64,000 bases of DNA from GMQP-bins7 sp963776565 (GTDB lineage Bacteria > Actinomycetota > Thermoleophilia > Gaiellales > Gaiellaceae), in contig CAVZNF010000008.1 of the NCBI GenBank assembly GCA_963776565.1, positions 1 through 64,000 of the forward strand, given 5' to 3'. The notes beneath the pieces are model-generated. The model made no database searches, was not told the origin of the DNA, and was given only the letters and a program-made list of their open reading frames with translations. A program made the position numbers and the translations under genes. Below are positions 8,372 to 16,478 of this stretch, one piece after another. Each line of letters starts with the position of its first letter. Position 1 is the first letter of the stretch.

Positions 8372-10210
8372 ATGCGAGAGAACCTTGAAGGGAAGCTTCA
8401 GACGCTTCCGCGCAGCTCCGGCGTCTATCTCTTCCGGGACACGTCCGGCGACGTCCTCTACGTGGGCAAGGCGAAATCGCTGCGCTCGAGAGTTCGCAGC
8501 TACTTCCAGCGCGGCGACACGCGCTTCGGCTCGGCGCAGCTGGCCGAGAGGATCGCGGACGTCGAGGTCATCGTCACCCGGACCGAGGCAGAGGCGCTCC
8601 ATTTGGAGCAGAACCTCGTGAAGCGCCACCGGCCGCCGTTCAACATCCGCCTGCGCGACGACAAGTCGTTCCCGTACATCGCGGTCACGCTCACCGACGA
8701 ATACCCGCGCGTGATGTTCACGCGCGAGCGACACCGGCGCGGCACGCTCTACTTCGGGCCGTACGCGAACGCGAAGAAGGTGCGCGAGACCCTCGACGTG
8801 CTGAACCGCGTCTTTCGGTTCCGGCCGTGCGAGGGGCCGAGGCCGGGTCGGCACTCGGGGATCCCGTGCCTCGACTTCCACATCGACCGCTGCTTCGCGC
8901 CGTGCATCGCCGCGATCTCGAGGGAGGACTACGGGTCGGTGATCGACGACGTCGTGGACTTTCTCTCCGGCGATACGCAGACGATCCAGGCCGAGCTCTC
9001 GGAGCGCATGCGCGAGGCCGCGGCCGACGAGCGCTTCGAGGAGGCCGCGCGGTACCGGAACCGTCTCTTCTCCATCCGTCACCTCGCGGACCGCCAGGCG
9101 GCGGACCGGCGCGACGTCGGGTCGGTCGACGTCATCGGCCTCGCGATCGACGGCGACCAGGCCGCCGTGCAGGTCTTTCCGCTGCGCGACGGGAAGATGA
9201 TCGACCGCTACGGCTTCCACCTCGAGAACGTCTCCGGCGAGGACGCGCAGTCGATCCTCGAGGCGTTCGTGCTCGAGTACTACGGCGCGGCACCGAGCGC
9301 TCCGCCGGAGGTGCTGATCCCAGCGGGAGTGGGCGACCCCGCGCCGCTTGCCGAGTTCCTGAGCTCTCGGCGGGGCTCGCGCGTGGTCGTGCGCACGCCG
9401 CTTCGGGGCGAGAAGCGACGTCTCGTCGAGCTCGCGGCCGAGAACGCACAGCTCGCGCTGAAGTCCGATGCCGCGATCCGCGAGGCAGCGCGGTCGAAGC
9501 GGATCGCTGCGCTCGAGGAGCTCCGCGAGGTACTCAACCTCGAGAGCCTTCCGGTTCGGATCGAGTGCTTCGACATCTCGAACATCCAGGGCGAGTCGAT
9601 CGTCGCGTCGATGACGGTCTTCGTGGACGGGCGCTCGAAGAACGCGCACTACCGCACGTTTGCGATCCGCGGTCTCGCCGGTCAGGACGACGTCGGCGCG
9701 ATGCGCGAGGCCGTTTCGCGACGCTTCGCGCGGCTCCGCGACGGCGAGCTCGATGAGAGCTTCTCCCGGATGCCGAACCTCGTCGTCGTCGACGGGGGAA
9801 AGGGACAACTCGGCGCTGCGCTGGCCGCGCTCGAGGAGTTCGACCTCCCGCGCGTCGCGGTCATCTCGCTCGCGAAGCGCGACGAGGAGGTCTTCGTACC
9901 GGGGTTTCCGGCGCCGATTGCGCTCGACCGCTCGAGCCCCGCGCTACAGCTCCTCCAGCGCATCCGCGACGAGGCCCACCGGACCGCGCTCCGCTACCAC
10001 CGGCGAAAGCGGGGGAAGCGCTCGATGGAGACGATCTTCGAGGGGCTTCCCGGCGTGGGGCCTGTGCGGCGTCGCGCGATCATCCGGCACTTCGGTTCCG
10101 TCGAGCGCTTTCTCGAGGCCTCGCAAGAGGAACTCGAGGGCGTTCCCGGCCTCCCGCAGAAGACCGCGCGTGATCTCTACGCGCAGCTCCACAAGGCTGG
10201 CCCGTCCTAG
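8372..10210 (+). CDS. uvrC: Excinuclease ABC subunit C
   Basis: 612 residues. UvrC makes both incisions beside a bulky lesion in the UvrABC nucleotide excision repair complex. Visible domains are the GIY-YIG nuclease (SSGVYLFRDTSGDVLYVGKA, residues about 13-95), a Cys-containing region (PCLDFHIDRCFAPC, about 165-180), a UvrB-interacting UVR motif (AADERFEEAARYRNRL, about 212-228), the RNase H-like nuclease core (RIECFDISNIQGESIVASM and NLVVVDGGKGQL) and a C-terminal (HhH)2 domain (LPGVGPVRRRAIIRHFG and VPGLPQKTARDLY). Length is usual. The ATG at 8372 has TACGCT 9 bases upstream; the gene is monocistronic. Confidence 0.95.
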   Translation: MRENLEGKLQTLPRSSGVYLFRDTSGDVLYVGKAKSLRSRVRSYFQRGDTRFGSAQLAERIADVEVIVTRTEAEALHLEQNLVKRHRPPFNIRLRDDKSFPYIAVTLTDEYPRVMFTRERHRRGTLYFGPYANAKKVRETLDVLNRVFRFRPCEGPRPGRHSGIPCLDFHIDRCFAPCIAAISREDYGSVIDDVVDFLSGDTQTIQAELSERMREAAADERFEEAARYRNRLFSIRHLADRQAADRRDVGSVDVIGLAIDGDQAAVQVFPLRDGKMIDRYGFHLENVSGEDAQSILEAFVLEYYGAAPSAPPEVLIPAGVGDPAPLAEFLSSRRGSRVVVRTPLRGEKRRLVELAAENAQLALKSDAAIREAARSKRIAALEELREVLNLESLPVRIECFDISNIQGESIVASMTVFVDGRSKNAHYRTFAIRGLAGQDDVGAMREAVSRRFARLRDGELDESFSRMPNLVVVDGGKGQLGAALAALEEFDLPRVAVISLAKRDEEVFVPGFPAPIALDRSSPALQLLQRIRDEAHRTALRYHRRKRGKRSMETIFEGLPGVGPVRRRAIIRHFGSVERFLEASQEELEGVPGLPQKTARDLYAQLHKAGPS

Positions 10211-11148
10211 CTCTCCGCGGTCTCCGCGTGCTGCTCGAGCGCGTCGCGGTAGCGGAAGGTGCGTAGCGTCAGCGCAATGGCCGTGAATCCGGCGACGACA
10301 TTCGTGAGCGTCAGCGTGAGCTTGGCGCCGACACTGAAGGCGAGAAGCACCGAGGCGGCGGCCACGCCGTTCAGCACGTAGAGAAGGAAGGCTTGCTCCG
10401 TCCCGATGCCCGCGGGCGTGATCGGAAAGAGCGTCGCGACACTCGACGACACCTGCACGAGCCCGGCGTTCTCCAGCGTCTGCGGGATGTCGAACGCGTC
10501 GAGCAGGAACCAGATGGTGACGATGCGTAGCGTCCAGTCCGCGGCTTGCCACGGTACGACGCGCCTCAGGTAGCGAGTGGGCGGCGACATCACGCGGAAC
10601 GCCTGGGCGACGCGCTCGCGGAAGTCCGCCACGTGCGCCGCGATCCAGAACGCGGCGATGCCGACGAGGACGAGTGTCGTCGCGATCGAGAGATCGAACA
10701 GGAGCGGTCGCGAGAAGAGCCAGGCGAAGTCGAAGCTGTCCAGCCGAGCCAGCACGTCGAGCCCCGGAAGCTCGCCGAGGGTCACTGCCCATGCGAGAAA
10801 GAGACTCGCGGCGAACATGTCGAAGAAGCTCAGAACGAGCGTGCTCGAGACCACCGTCGTGTAGGTGCTTCCCGGAATCGCCCGCCGTGCGAGGACAATC
10901 CGCACCGCGTCTCCGGCGCGCGCCGGGATGATCGCGTTGATGCCGACGCCGGCGAGATACGCACCGTAGATCGAGATCCAGGGGACGCGCTCCTCCGGAT
11001 ACGCCGCGGCGAGGACGTTCCGCCAGGCACGGCTCGTGCAGGCCATCTTGAGCAGGTGGCAGCCGATCGCGAGCGCAAGCGGCAGAAGGTCGACCGCCCC
11101 GAGCCGGTCGAGGAACGCGTCGACACCGTCGAGAATGCGGACCATCAC
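10207..11148 (-). CDS. LPTS/UPF0104 flippase-like integral membrane protein
   Basis: 313 residues with about eight helices. It shows the family signatures AYLAGVGINAIIPARAGDAV near residues 62-82 and LFPITPAGIGTEQAFLL near 240-258. The family covers the membrane domain of lysylphosphatidylglycerol synthases and related lipid or glycolipid flippases; the synthase domain is absent here. The lipid substrate is unknown. The start is either GTG at 11148 or ATG at 11145. The stop overlaps that of uvrC. A related but frameshifted protein lies at 28287-29466. Confidence 0.75.
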   Translation of the reverse strand: MMVRILDGVDAFLDRLGAVDLLPLALAIGCHLLKMACTSRAWRNVLAAAYPEERVPWISIYGAYLAGVGINAIIPARAGDAVRIVLARRAIPGSTYTTVVSSTLVLSFFDMFAASLFLAWAVTLGELPGLDVLARLDSFDFAWLFSRPLLFDLSIATTLVLVGIAAFWIAAHVADFRERVAQAFRVMSPPTRYLRRVVPWQAADWTLRIVTIWFLLDAFDIPQTLENAGLVQVSSSVATLFPITPAGIGTEQAFLLYVLNGVAAASVLLAFSVGAKLTLTLTNVVAGFTAIALTLRTFRYRDALEQHAETAES

Positions 11149-11162
11149 TGTGTTTGTTGCAG

Positions 11163-11239
11163 CAGCCGGAACTCGCTAGCGCGAGACTCCGGCTGCGCGT
11201 AAATCCCTAAAGCGCGACCGCGGTCGCGGTCGCGGTCGT
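11163..11239 (+). repeat. Paired-hairpin dispersed repeat, copy 3
   Basis: CAGCCGGAACTCGC-TAGC-GCGAGACTCCGGCTG is followed by CGCGTAAATCCCTAAAGC and the dyad GCGACCGCGGTCGC, then repeated CGCGGT units. The inner stem reads CTCGC/GCGAG here against TCCGC/GCGGA in the other copies, a compensatory change. It lies between two minus-strand genes (pruA stop and flippase start). Confidence 0.7.
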
Positions 11240-11263
11240 TGCGTCGACTCTGAAGACCACTCT

Positions 11264-12916
11264 CTAGTTCTTGCCGTCGGCGTCCGGCGCCAGGAACGGG
11301 TACCGGTAGTCGGTCGGCGGCACGAACGTCTCCTTGACGGTGCGCGGAGTCACCCAGCGGATGAGGTTCCACATCGAGCCGGCCTTGTCGTTCGTCCCGC
11401 TCGCGCGCGAGCCGCCGAACGGCTGCTGGCCGACGACGGCGCCCGTCGGCTTGTCGTTGACGTAGAAGTTGCCGGCGGCGTACTGCAGCGCGTCGTGGGC
11501 CTCCTCGATCGCGGAGCGCTCCGTCGCGAAGACGGCTCCGGTGAGCGCGTACGGCGCCGTCTCGTCCACGAGCCGTAGCGTCTCGTCCCAACGCTTCTCG
11601 TCGTACACATAGGTGGTCACGATCGGCCCGAAGAGCTCGTCGCGCAGGAGCCGGAAGCCCTTGTCCTCGGTCGTGATCACGGTCGGTTCGACGAAGTAGC
11701 CCTCGGAGTCGTCCGTCGAGCCGCCGGTGAGGATCTCCGCGCCCGCCGAGCGCGCCTCGGCGATCGCGTCCGCATGGGTCTTGAACGCACTCGCGTCGAT
11801 CACGGCGCCCATGAAGTTCTCGAAGTCGGCGGGGTCGCCCATACGAATGGACGCGACGTCGGCGACGAGCTTCTCCTTGACCTCGGGCCAGATGTTCGAC
11901 GGGACGTAGAGGCGCGAGGCCGCGGAGCACTTCTGCCCCTGGTACTCGAAGGAGCCGCGCACGACGGCGGTGGCGACGGCCTCGGCGTCGGCGGACGGGT
12001 GCGCGAGGATGAAGTCCTTCCCGCCGGTCTCGCCGACGAGACGTGGATAGCCGCGGTAGCCCCCGGCCGCGATGGTCTTCCCGACGGTCTCCCACATGCC
12101 GTTGAAGACCGCGGTGGAGCCGGTGAAGTGGATCCCGGCGAGGTCCGGGCTGGCGAGGGCGGCGGGCCCGATCGTCGAGCCCGAGCCGTAGACGAGGTTG
12201 ATCACGCCGTCGGGCAGCCCGGCCTCCTGCAGCACCCGCATGTAGTAGTAGGCCGAGAGCGCAGCAGTCGACGCCGGCTTCCATACGATCGTGCAGCCCA
12301 TGAGCGCCGGCGTGGAGGAGAGATTGCCGCCGATGCAGCTGAAGTTGAACGGGCTGACCGCGAAGACGAAGCCCTCGAGCGGCCGGTACTCCATCCGGTT
12401 CCAGATCCCGGTTGGCGAGTGCGGCTGCTCGGAGTAGATCCGGAGGATGTAGTCGACGTTGTAGCGCCAGAAGTCGACCATCTCGCAGACGGCGTCGATC
12501 TCCGCCTGGTGCGACGTCTTGGACTGGTTGAGGATCGTCGCAGCGTTCAGCGTCGAGCGCCACGGCCCGGCAAGGAGCTCGGCGGCTCGGAGGAAGACGG
12601 CTGCGCGCTCGTGCCACGGCATCCGCGACCACTCGTGGTGCGCCGCGTTCGCGGCCGCGATCGCCTGCTCGACGTGCTCCGGCCCACCTCTCGCGACGTC
12701 CGCGAGGACGTGGGTCTTGCGGTGCGGCATCACGGCTTCGAAGGTCTCGTCGGCGTGGACGTCCTTGCCGCCGATGATCATCGGGATCGAGATCCGCTCG
12801 CCCTGCATCTGTCGTAGCCGAGCTTGGAGCTCGGCGCGCTCGGGTGTGCCGGGGGCGTATGACTTGACGGGCTCGTTGTCGTGCAGAGGCGGTTGGAAGA
12901 AGCCGTGTGCGGTCAT
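11264..12916 (-). CDS. pruA: L-glutamate gamma-semialdehyde (P5C) dehydrogenase
   Basis: 550 residues, the stand-alone long form. It oxidises glutamate semialdehyde to glutamate with NAD+ in proline degradation. The ALDH fold is clear: PFNFSCIGGNLSSTPALMG, VWKPAS, GIHFTGSTAVF (NAD binding), RLVGETGGKDF (general base Glu) and YQGQKCSAASR (nucleophile Cys). The N-terminal HGFFQPPLHDNEPVKSYAPG is typical of this subfamily. No proline dehydrogenase gene is nearby. TACACT at 12924-12929 lies 7 bases before the ATG, a leaderless promoter that fixes the start. Confidence 0.93.
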   Translation of the reverse strand: MTAHGFFQPPLHDNEPVKSYAPGTPERAELQARLRQMQGERISIPMIIGGKDVHADETFEAVMPHRKTHVLADVARGGPEHVEQAIAAANAAHHEWSRMPWHERAAVFLRAAELLAGPWRSTLNAATILNQSKTSHQAEIDAVCEMVDFWRYNVDYILRIYSEQPHSPTGIWNRMEYRPLEGFVFAVSPFNFSCIGGNLSSTPALMGCTIVWKPASTAALSAYYYMRVLQEAGLPDGVINLVYGSGSTIGPAALASPDLAGIHFTGSTAVFNGMWETVGKTIAAGGYRGYPRLVGETGGKDFILAHPSADAEAVATAVVRGSFEYQGQKCSAASRLYVPSNIWPEVKEKLVADVASIRMGDPADFENFMGAVIDASAFKTHADAIAEARSAGAEILTGGSTDDSEGYFVEPTVITTEDKGFRLLRDELFGPIVTTYVYDEKRWDETLRLVDETAPYALTGAVFATERSAIEEAHDALQYAAGNFYVNDKPTGAVVGQQPFGGSRASGTNDKAGSMWNLIRWVTPRTVKETFVPPTDYRYPFLAPDADGKN

Positions 12917-12923
12917 GGCGGCG

Positions 12924-12929
12924 AGTGTA
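12924..12929 (-). promoter_or_regulatory. -10 hexamer TACACT for pruA
   Basis: TACACT on the minus strand ends 7 bases before the pruA ATG. It faces the ogt promoter across about 45 bases that also hold a GTGTC-type repeat. Confidence 0.5.
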
Positions 12930-12937
12930 ATCGGTCG

Positions 12938-12970
12938 GGATCAGACCCCACGGGTTCAGACTCCGACACC
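12938..12970. repeat. GTGTC/GACAC-type short repeat unit D
   Basis: Read on the minus strand, GGTGTCGGAGTCTGAACCC followed by GTGGGGTCTGATCCC resembles the palindromic GGTGTCNGACACC and GGGTCNGACCC modules seen at 13089, 23449 and 32845. This copy is degenerate and lies in the pruA-ogt gap. Confidence 0.35.
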
Positions 12971-12974
12971 GATC

Positions 12975-12980
12975 TACAGT
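12975..12980 (+). promoter_or_regulatory. -10 hexamer TACAGT for ogt
   Basis: TACAGT is 7 bases before the ATG at 12988, the leaderless pattern, on the strand opposite the pruA promoter. Confidence 0.5.
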
Positions 12981-12987
12981 GGTCACC

Positions 12988-13472
12988 ATGGCCGTCATCG
13001 AGACGCGGTACGCCGTTCGTGGCTGGGGCGTAGGAGAGCTGTGGAGCGACGACGACGTCGTCCTCGCGCACGAGTTTCGCTTCGGCCCGGTGTCCGACAC
13101 GGCGTCGGACACGCGGCGTCTGACACCGTCACAAGACGCCTGATCCGTAGCGTTCACGCCCTCTTGGAGGGCGTCGACGTGTCCTTCGAGGACGTGGCCA
13201 TCGACCTCGAGTGGGCGACGCCGCTGCAACGCGCGCTCGCCGATGCGCTCCGGGCGATCCCGCGCGGCGAGATCGTCTCGTATGGCGAGCTCGCCGCGCT
13301 CGCAGGTCGTCCCCGGGCCGCTCGGGCCGCAGGCGCCTTCTGCGCTGCGAACCGGTTCGCGTTCATCGTGCCGTGCCATCGAGTCGTCTCGGCGACCGGC
13401 ATCGGCGGATACGGCGACGCCGGTGTCGACGTGAAGCGGCGATTGCTCGCACTCGAAGGAGTCGAGCTGTGA
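12988..13472 (+). CDS. ogt: Methylated-DNA--cysteine methyltransferase, frameshifted in a repeat
   Basis: About 161 residues in two frames. O6-alkylguanine-DNA alkyltransferases move the alkyl group to their own Cys. The N-terminal frame (12988 to about 13110) is a weakly conserved domain. The C-terminal frame has TPLQRALADALRAIPRGEIV, SYGELAALAGRPRAAR (recognition helix with arginine finger), IVPCHRVV (the active Cys) and a Gly-rich C-terminus ending in KRRLLALEGVEL. The frame breaks inside a cluster of GTGTCCGACAC-like palindromes at 13089-13128, so insertion of that repeat, or an error in it, is the likely cause. The stop overlaps the whiA GTG (GTGA). Confidence 0.8.
13089..13128. repeat. 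GTGTCNGACAC palindrome cluster A (inside ogt)
   Basis: Three units in tandem, GTGTCCGACAC, GCGTCGGACAC and GCGTCTGACAC, all variants of the palindrome GTGTC-N-GACAC. The ogt reading frame changes within it. Related units are at 12938, 23449 and 32845. Confidence 0.6.
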
Positions 13473-14395
13473 TCACCTCGGAGGATGTCCGCGAGGAACT
13501 GGCCGCGATCGCGCCGCAGCGCGAGTGCGACCGTCGGGCCGAGCTGTCCGCGCTCTTCCACGCTGCGGGAAGCCTGCACCTCCGCGGTGCTGGCGACTGG
13601 GGTTTGCACCTCGATCTCGGCAGCGGCGCGGCCGCGCGGCGGGCGTTCGCGCTCTTGCTCGACAGTGGCATCCGCTCGGAGATCCGGACGTACCGCCGCC
13701 GGGCGTTCGACACCGCGACGCGCTACCAGCTCCACATCGCCGGAGACGACGAGGCGCTGCGCGTGCTGGCTGCGTCGGGTGTCGTCGATCGACGTCACGC
13801 GCCGCTCGAACGGCCTCCCCGTCGAGTCGTCGCGCGCAGCTGCTGCCGCGCCGCATACCTGCGCGGCGCGTTCCTCGGTGCCGGCTCGATCTCACTCGGA
13901 CACTCGCCGCACATCGAGCTGCGCACCGCCTCGGAGGAGTCGGCGACGCTGCTCGTGCGCCTTGCTCACGCCGAGGGTGTCGAGCTCGCGACCGTCGGTC
14001 GCTCCACTCACTCCGTGGCGTACGCGAAGAGCTGGGAGACGATCGAGTCGCTCCTCGCGCTCATGGGTGCGACGGAGACGGTGCTCTCGCTCGAGGAGCG
14101 TGCGGTCGTCGCCGAGACACGAGCGCAGGCCAACCGCCTCGCAAATGCCGACCACGCGAACCTCGTCCGCACGAGCAGGTCCGCCAGGCGCCAGCTCGAG
14201 GCCGTCGAGTGGCTCCGCGTGAACGAGGACCTCGACGCGCTTCCTGACCGCCTGGGTGAGGCCGCGGAGCTTCGGCTTCGCCATCCGACCGAGTCGCTGC
14301 GCGAGCTCGCGGCGCGCGCCGACCCGCCCGTGACGAAGGCTGCGATGCACCGGCGCCTGCGCGCCCTCGAGGAGCGCGCGAACGTGCGCGGTTAG
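13469..14395 (+). CDS. whiA: DNA-binding protein WhiA
   Basis: 308 residues. WhiA has an N-terminal LAGLIDADG homing-endonuclease-like domain (here RCDRRAELSALFHAAGSLHL-type first repeat, then CCRAAYLRGAFLGAGSISL) and a C-terminal helix-turn-helix (about 240-305, with LRELAARADPPVTKAAMHRR). In actinobacteria it is a sporulation and cell-division regulator; in other Gram-positives it is linked to division and chromosome biology. The usual partners rapZ and yvcK are missing upstream: ogt precedes it, with GTGA overlap. gap and pgk follow in the conserved order. The start is GTG. Confidence 0.9.
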   Translation: MITSEDVREELAAIAPQRECDRRAELSALFHAAGSLHLRGAGDWGLHLDLGSGAAARRAFALLLDSGIRSEIRTYRRRAFDTATRYQLHIAGDDEALRVLAASGVVDRRHAPLERPPRRVVARSCCRAAYLRGAFLGAGSISLGHSPHIELRTASEESATLLVRLAHAEGVELATVGRSTHSVAYAKSWETIESLLALMGATETVLSLEERAVVAETRAQANRLANADHANLVRTSRSARRQLEAVEWLRVNEDLDALPDRLGEAAELRLRHPTESLRELAARADPPVTKAAMHRRLRALEERANVRG

Positions 14396-14398
14396 ACT
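14393..14398 (+). promoter_or_regulatory. Possible -10 TAGACT upstream of gap
   Basis: TAGACT overlaps the whiA stop and lies 37 bases before the gap ATG, which has its own AGAGGAGAGGA ribosome-binding site. It could start a leadered gap-pgk transcript. The evidence is only the hexamer. Confidence 0.3.
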
Positions 14399-14435
14399 CG
14401 GCCGCGACTCGGGTAGACGACCACAGAGGAGAGGA

Positions 14436-15434
14436 ATGAGCATTCGCGTCGGCATCAACGGGTTCGGACGCATCGGACGGAACTTCTTCCGCGCCCAGCA
14501 CGCGCTCGGATCCGATCTCGAGATCGTCGCGCTCAACGATCTCGGCGACGCGAAGACGATGGCCCATCTCCTGCGCTATGACTCGAATCTCGGCCCGTTC
14601 CCGGGCGAGGTCGAGCTCGCTGACGGCGTGCTCGTGGCATCCGGCGAGAAGATGCAGATGCTCTCCGAGCGCGATCCAGCGGCGCTCCCGTGGGGCGATC
14701 TCGGCGTCGACGTCGTTCTCGAGTCGACGGGCTTCTTCACCGATCGAGACGGCGCGCAGAAGCACCTCGACGCGGGCGCGAAGAAAGTCGTCATCTCGGC
14801 TCCCGCTACCGATCCGGACATCACGCTCGTGCTCGGGGTGAACGACGACACGTACGACTCGGAGACACACCACATCGTCTCGAATGCGTCGTGCACGACG
14901 AACTGCGTCGCGCCGCTCGCCAAGGTGCTCAACGACCTGGGCGAGATCGAGTCCGGATTCATGACGACGATCCACGCCTATACGCAGGATCAGAGCCTGC
15001 AGGACGCGCCGCACAAGGATCTACGGCGAGCGCGCGCTGCGGCCATCAACCTGATCCCGACGTCGACGGGCGCCGCCAAGGCGATCGGGCTCGTGCTCCC
15101 CGAGCTCAAGGGGAAGATCGACGGGGTCGCGGTCCGCGCGCCGATCGCGACCGGATCGCTCACCGATCTCGTCGTCGTGCTCGGTCGCGAGACCTCGTCG
15201 GACGAGGTTCAGGCTGCGTACAAGGCGGCGGCAGGCGGGCCGCTCGAGGGCATTCTCCAGTACTCGGAGGATCCGCTCGTCTCGACCGACATCATCGGAA
15301 GCGCGTACTCGTGCATCTACGACAGCGAGCTGACGATGGTGCACGGCAGGACGGTCAAGGTGTTCGGTTGGTACGACAACGAGTGGGGCTACTCGTGTCG
15401 ACTGGTCGACGTGATCGGCAAGCTGCTCCCCTAG
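14436..15434 (+). CDS. gap: Glyceraldehyde-3-phosphate dehydrogenase, type I
   Basis: 332 residues, full length. It oxidises glyceraldehyde-3-phosphate to 1,3-bisphosphoglycerate. The Rossmann start IRVGINGFGRIGRNFFRAQH, the catalytic SNASCTTNCVAPLAKVLND, the phosphate-site TSTGAAKAIGLVLPELKGKI and the C-terminal WYDNEWGYSCRLVD are all intact. An Asp after the first beta-alpha-beta unit (LNDLGD) indicates an NAD+-type glycolytic enzyme. A strong AGAGGAGAGGA site precedes the ATG. pgk begins at the very next base. Confidence 0.96.
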   Translation: MSIRVGINGFGRIGRNFFRAQHALGSDLEIVALNDLGDAKTMAHLLRYDSNLGPFPGEVELADGVLVASGEKMQMLSERDPAALPWGDLGVDVVLESTGFFTDRDGAQKHLDAGAKKVVISAPATDPDITLVLGVNDDTYDSETHHIVSNASCTTNCVAPLAKVLNDLGEIESGFMTTIHAYTQDQSLQDAPHKDLRRARAAAINLIPTSTGAAKAIGLVLPELKGKIDGVAVRAPIATGSLTDLVVVLGRETSSDEVQAAYKAAAGGPLEGILQYSEDPLVSTDIIGSAYSCIYDSELTMVHGRTVKVFGWYDNEWGYSCRLVDVIGKLLP

Positions 15435-16478
15435 ATGCACCGGCCGCGCTCGGTTCGTGACGCGGACGTCGCGGGCAAGCGCGTGCTCGTCCGCGCCGAC
15501 CTGAACGTCCCGCTCGAGGAGGGGCGCATCGCCGACGACACCCGTATCCGAGCCTCGCTCCCGACGCTGCAAGACCTCCTTGCACGCGGCGCGGCGCGGG
15601 TCTCCGTCTGCTCGCACCTCGGTCGCCCCAAAGGCCGCGACCCCGCCTACGCGATGGCGCCTGTCGCTGAGCGCCTCCGCGACCTTCTCCCCGATGACCG
15701 CCTCGAGGTGCTCGAGAACACGCGGTTCGACCCAGGGGAGACGGCAAACGACTCGGAGTCGGCGGCACGCCTCGCCGAGGGGATGGACCTCTTCGTGAAC
15801 GATGCGTTCGGCTCGGCCCACCGCGCGCACGCTTCGACCGAGGGCGTCGCGCATCTCCTGCCCGCGTATGCCGGATTCCTGCTCGAGCGCGAGCTCGAGA
15901 TGCTCGGGCGTCTCCTCGGAGAGGTCGAGCGACCTTTCGTGCTGGTGGCCGGCGGAGCGAAGGTCGATGACAAGGTCGGCGTGCTCGTGAACCTCGGTGG
16001 ACGCGCGGACGCCGTTCTCGTCGGCGGAAAGATGGCCGAGCAGCTTCGCGACGACAATCCGCTGCCCTACGCCGCGGAGCTCCCGACTGACGTGGTAGCC
16101 GCGGCCGCATTCGAGGCGGATGCCGAGAGCCGGGTCACACCGTACGACGACGTACCCGAAGGCTGGCTCGGGCTCGACATCGGGCCGGAGACGCGCGAGA
16201 GCTTCGGCGGACGGATCCGCGACGCCCGCACCGTCTTCTGGAACGGCCCGATGGGCGTTTTCGAGTGGCCACGTTTCGCCGACGGAACGAAGGCAGTCGC
16301 GCAGGCTGTCGCCGACGCGGAAGCGTTCACGGTCGTAGGCGGTGGGGACTCGGTGCGGGCGATCTCGGAGCTCGGTCTCGCCGATCGCGTTTCGTGGGTC
16401 TCGACCGGCGGCGGCGCATCGCTCGAGCTCCTGGAAGGCAAGGAGCTCCCCGGCGTAGTCGCGATCCCGTCAGCCTGA
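15435..16478 (+). CDS. pgk: Phosphoglycerate kinase, unusually short
   Basis: 347 residues against the usual 385-400. It transfers phosphate from 1,3-bisphosphoglycerate to ADP. Substrate-site motifs are intact: VRADLNVPLEEGRI, SVCSHLGRPKG, FVNDAFGSAHRAHAST, VAGGAKVDDK, WNGPMGVFEWP and TVVGGGDS with STGGGASLELLEGK. The part between LVGGKMAEQL and LPTDVVAA is about 20 residues shorter than in E. coli PGK, losing the segment that carries the GKS-like nucleotide-domain loop. The frame is open throughout, so this is not a frameshift. The ATG abuts the gap stop; the 3' end overlaps the convergent peptidase by 9 bases. Confidence 0.9.
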   Translation: MHRPRSVRDADVAGKRVLVRADLNVPLEEGRIADDTRIRASLPTLQDLLARGAARVSVCSHLGRPKGRDPAYAMAPVAERLRDLLPDDRLEVLENTRFDPGETANDSESAARLAEGMDLFVNDAFGSAHRAHASTEGVAHLLPAYAGFLLERELEMLGRLLGEVERPFVLVAGGAKVDDKVGVLVNLGGRADAVLVGGKMAEQLRDDNPLPYAAELPTDVVAAAAFEADAESRVTPYDDVPEGWLGLDIGPETRESFGGRIRDARTVFWNGPMGVFEWPRFADGTKAVAQAVADAEAFTVVGGGDSVRAISELGLADRVSWVSTGGGASLELLEGKELPGVVAIPSA

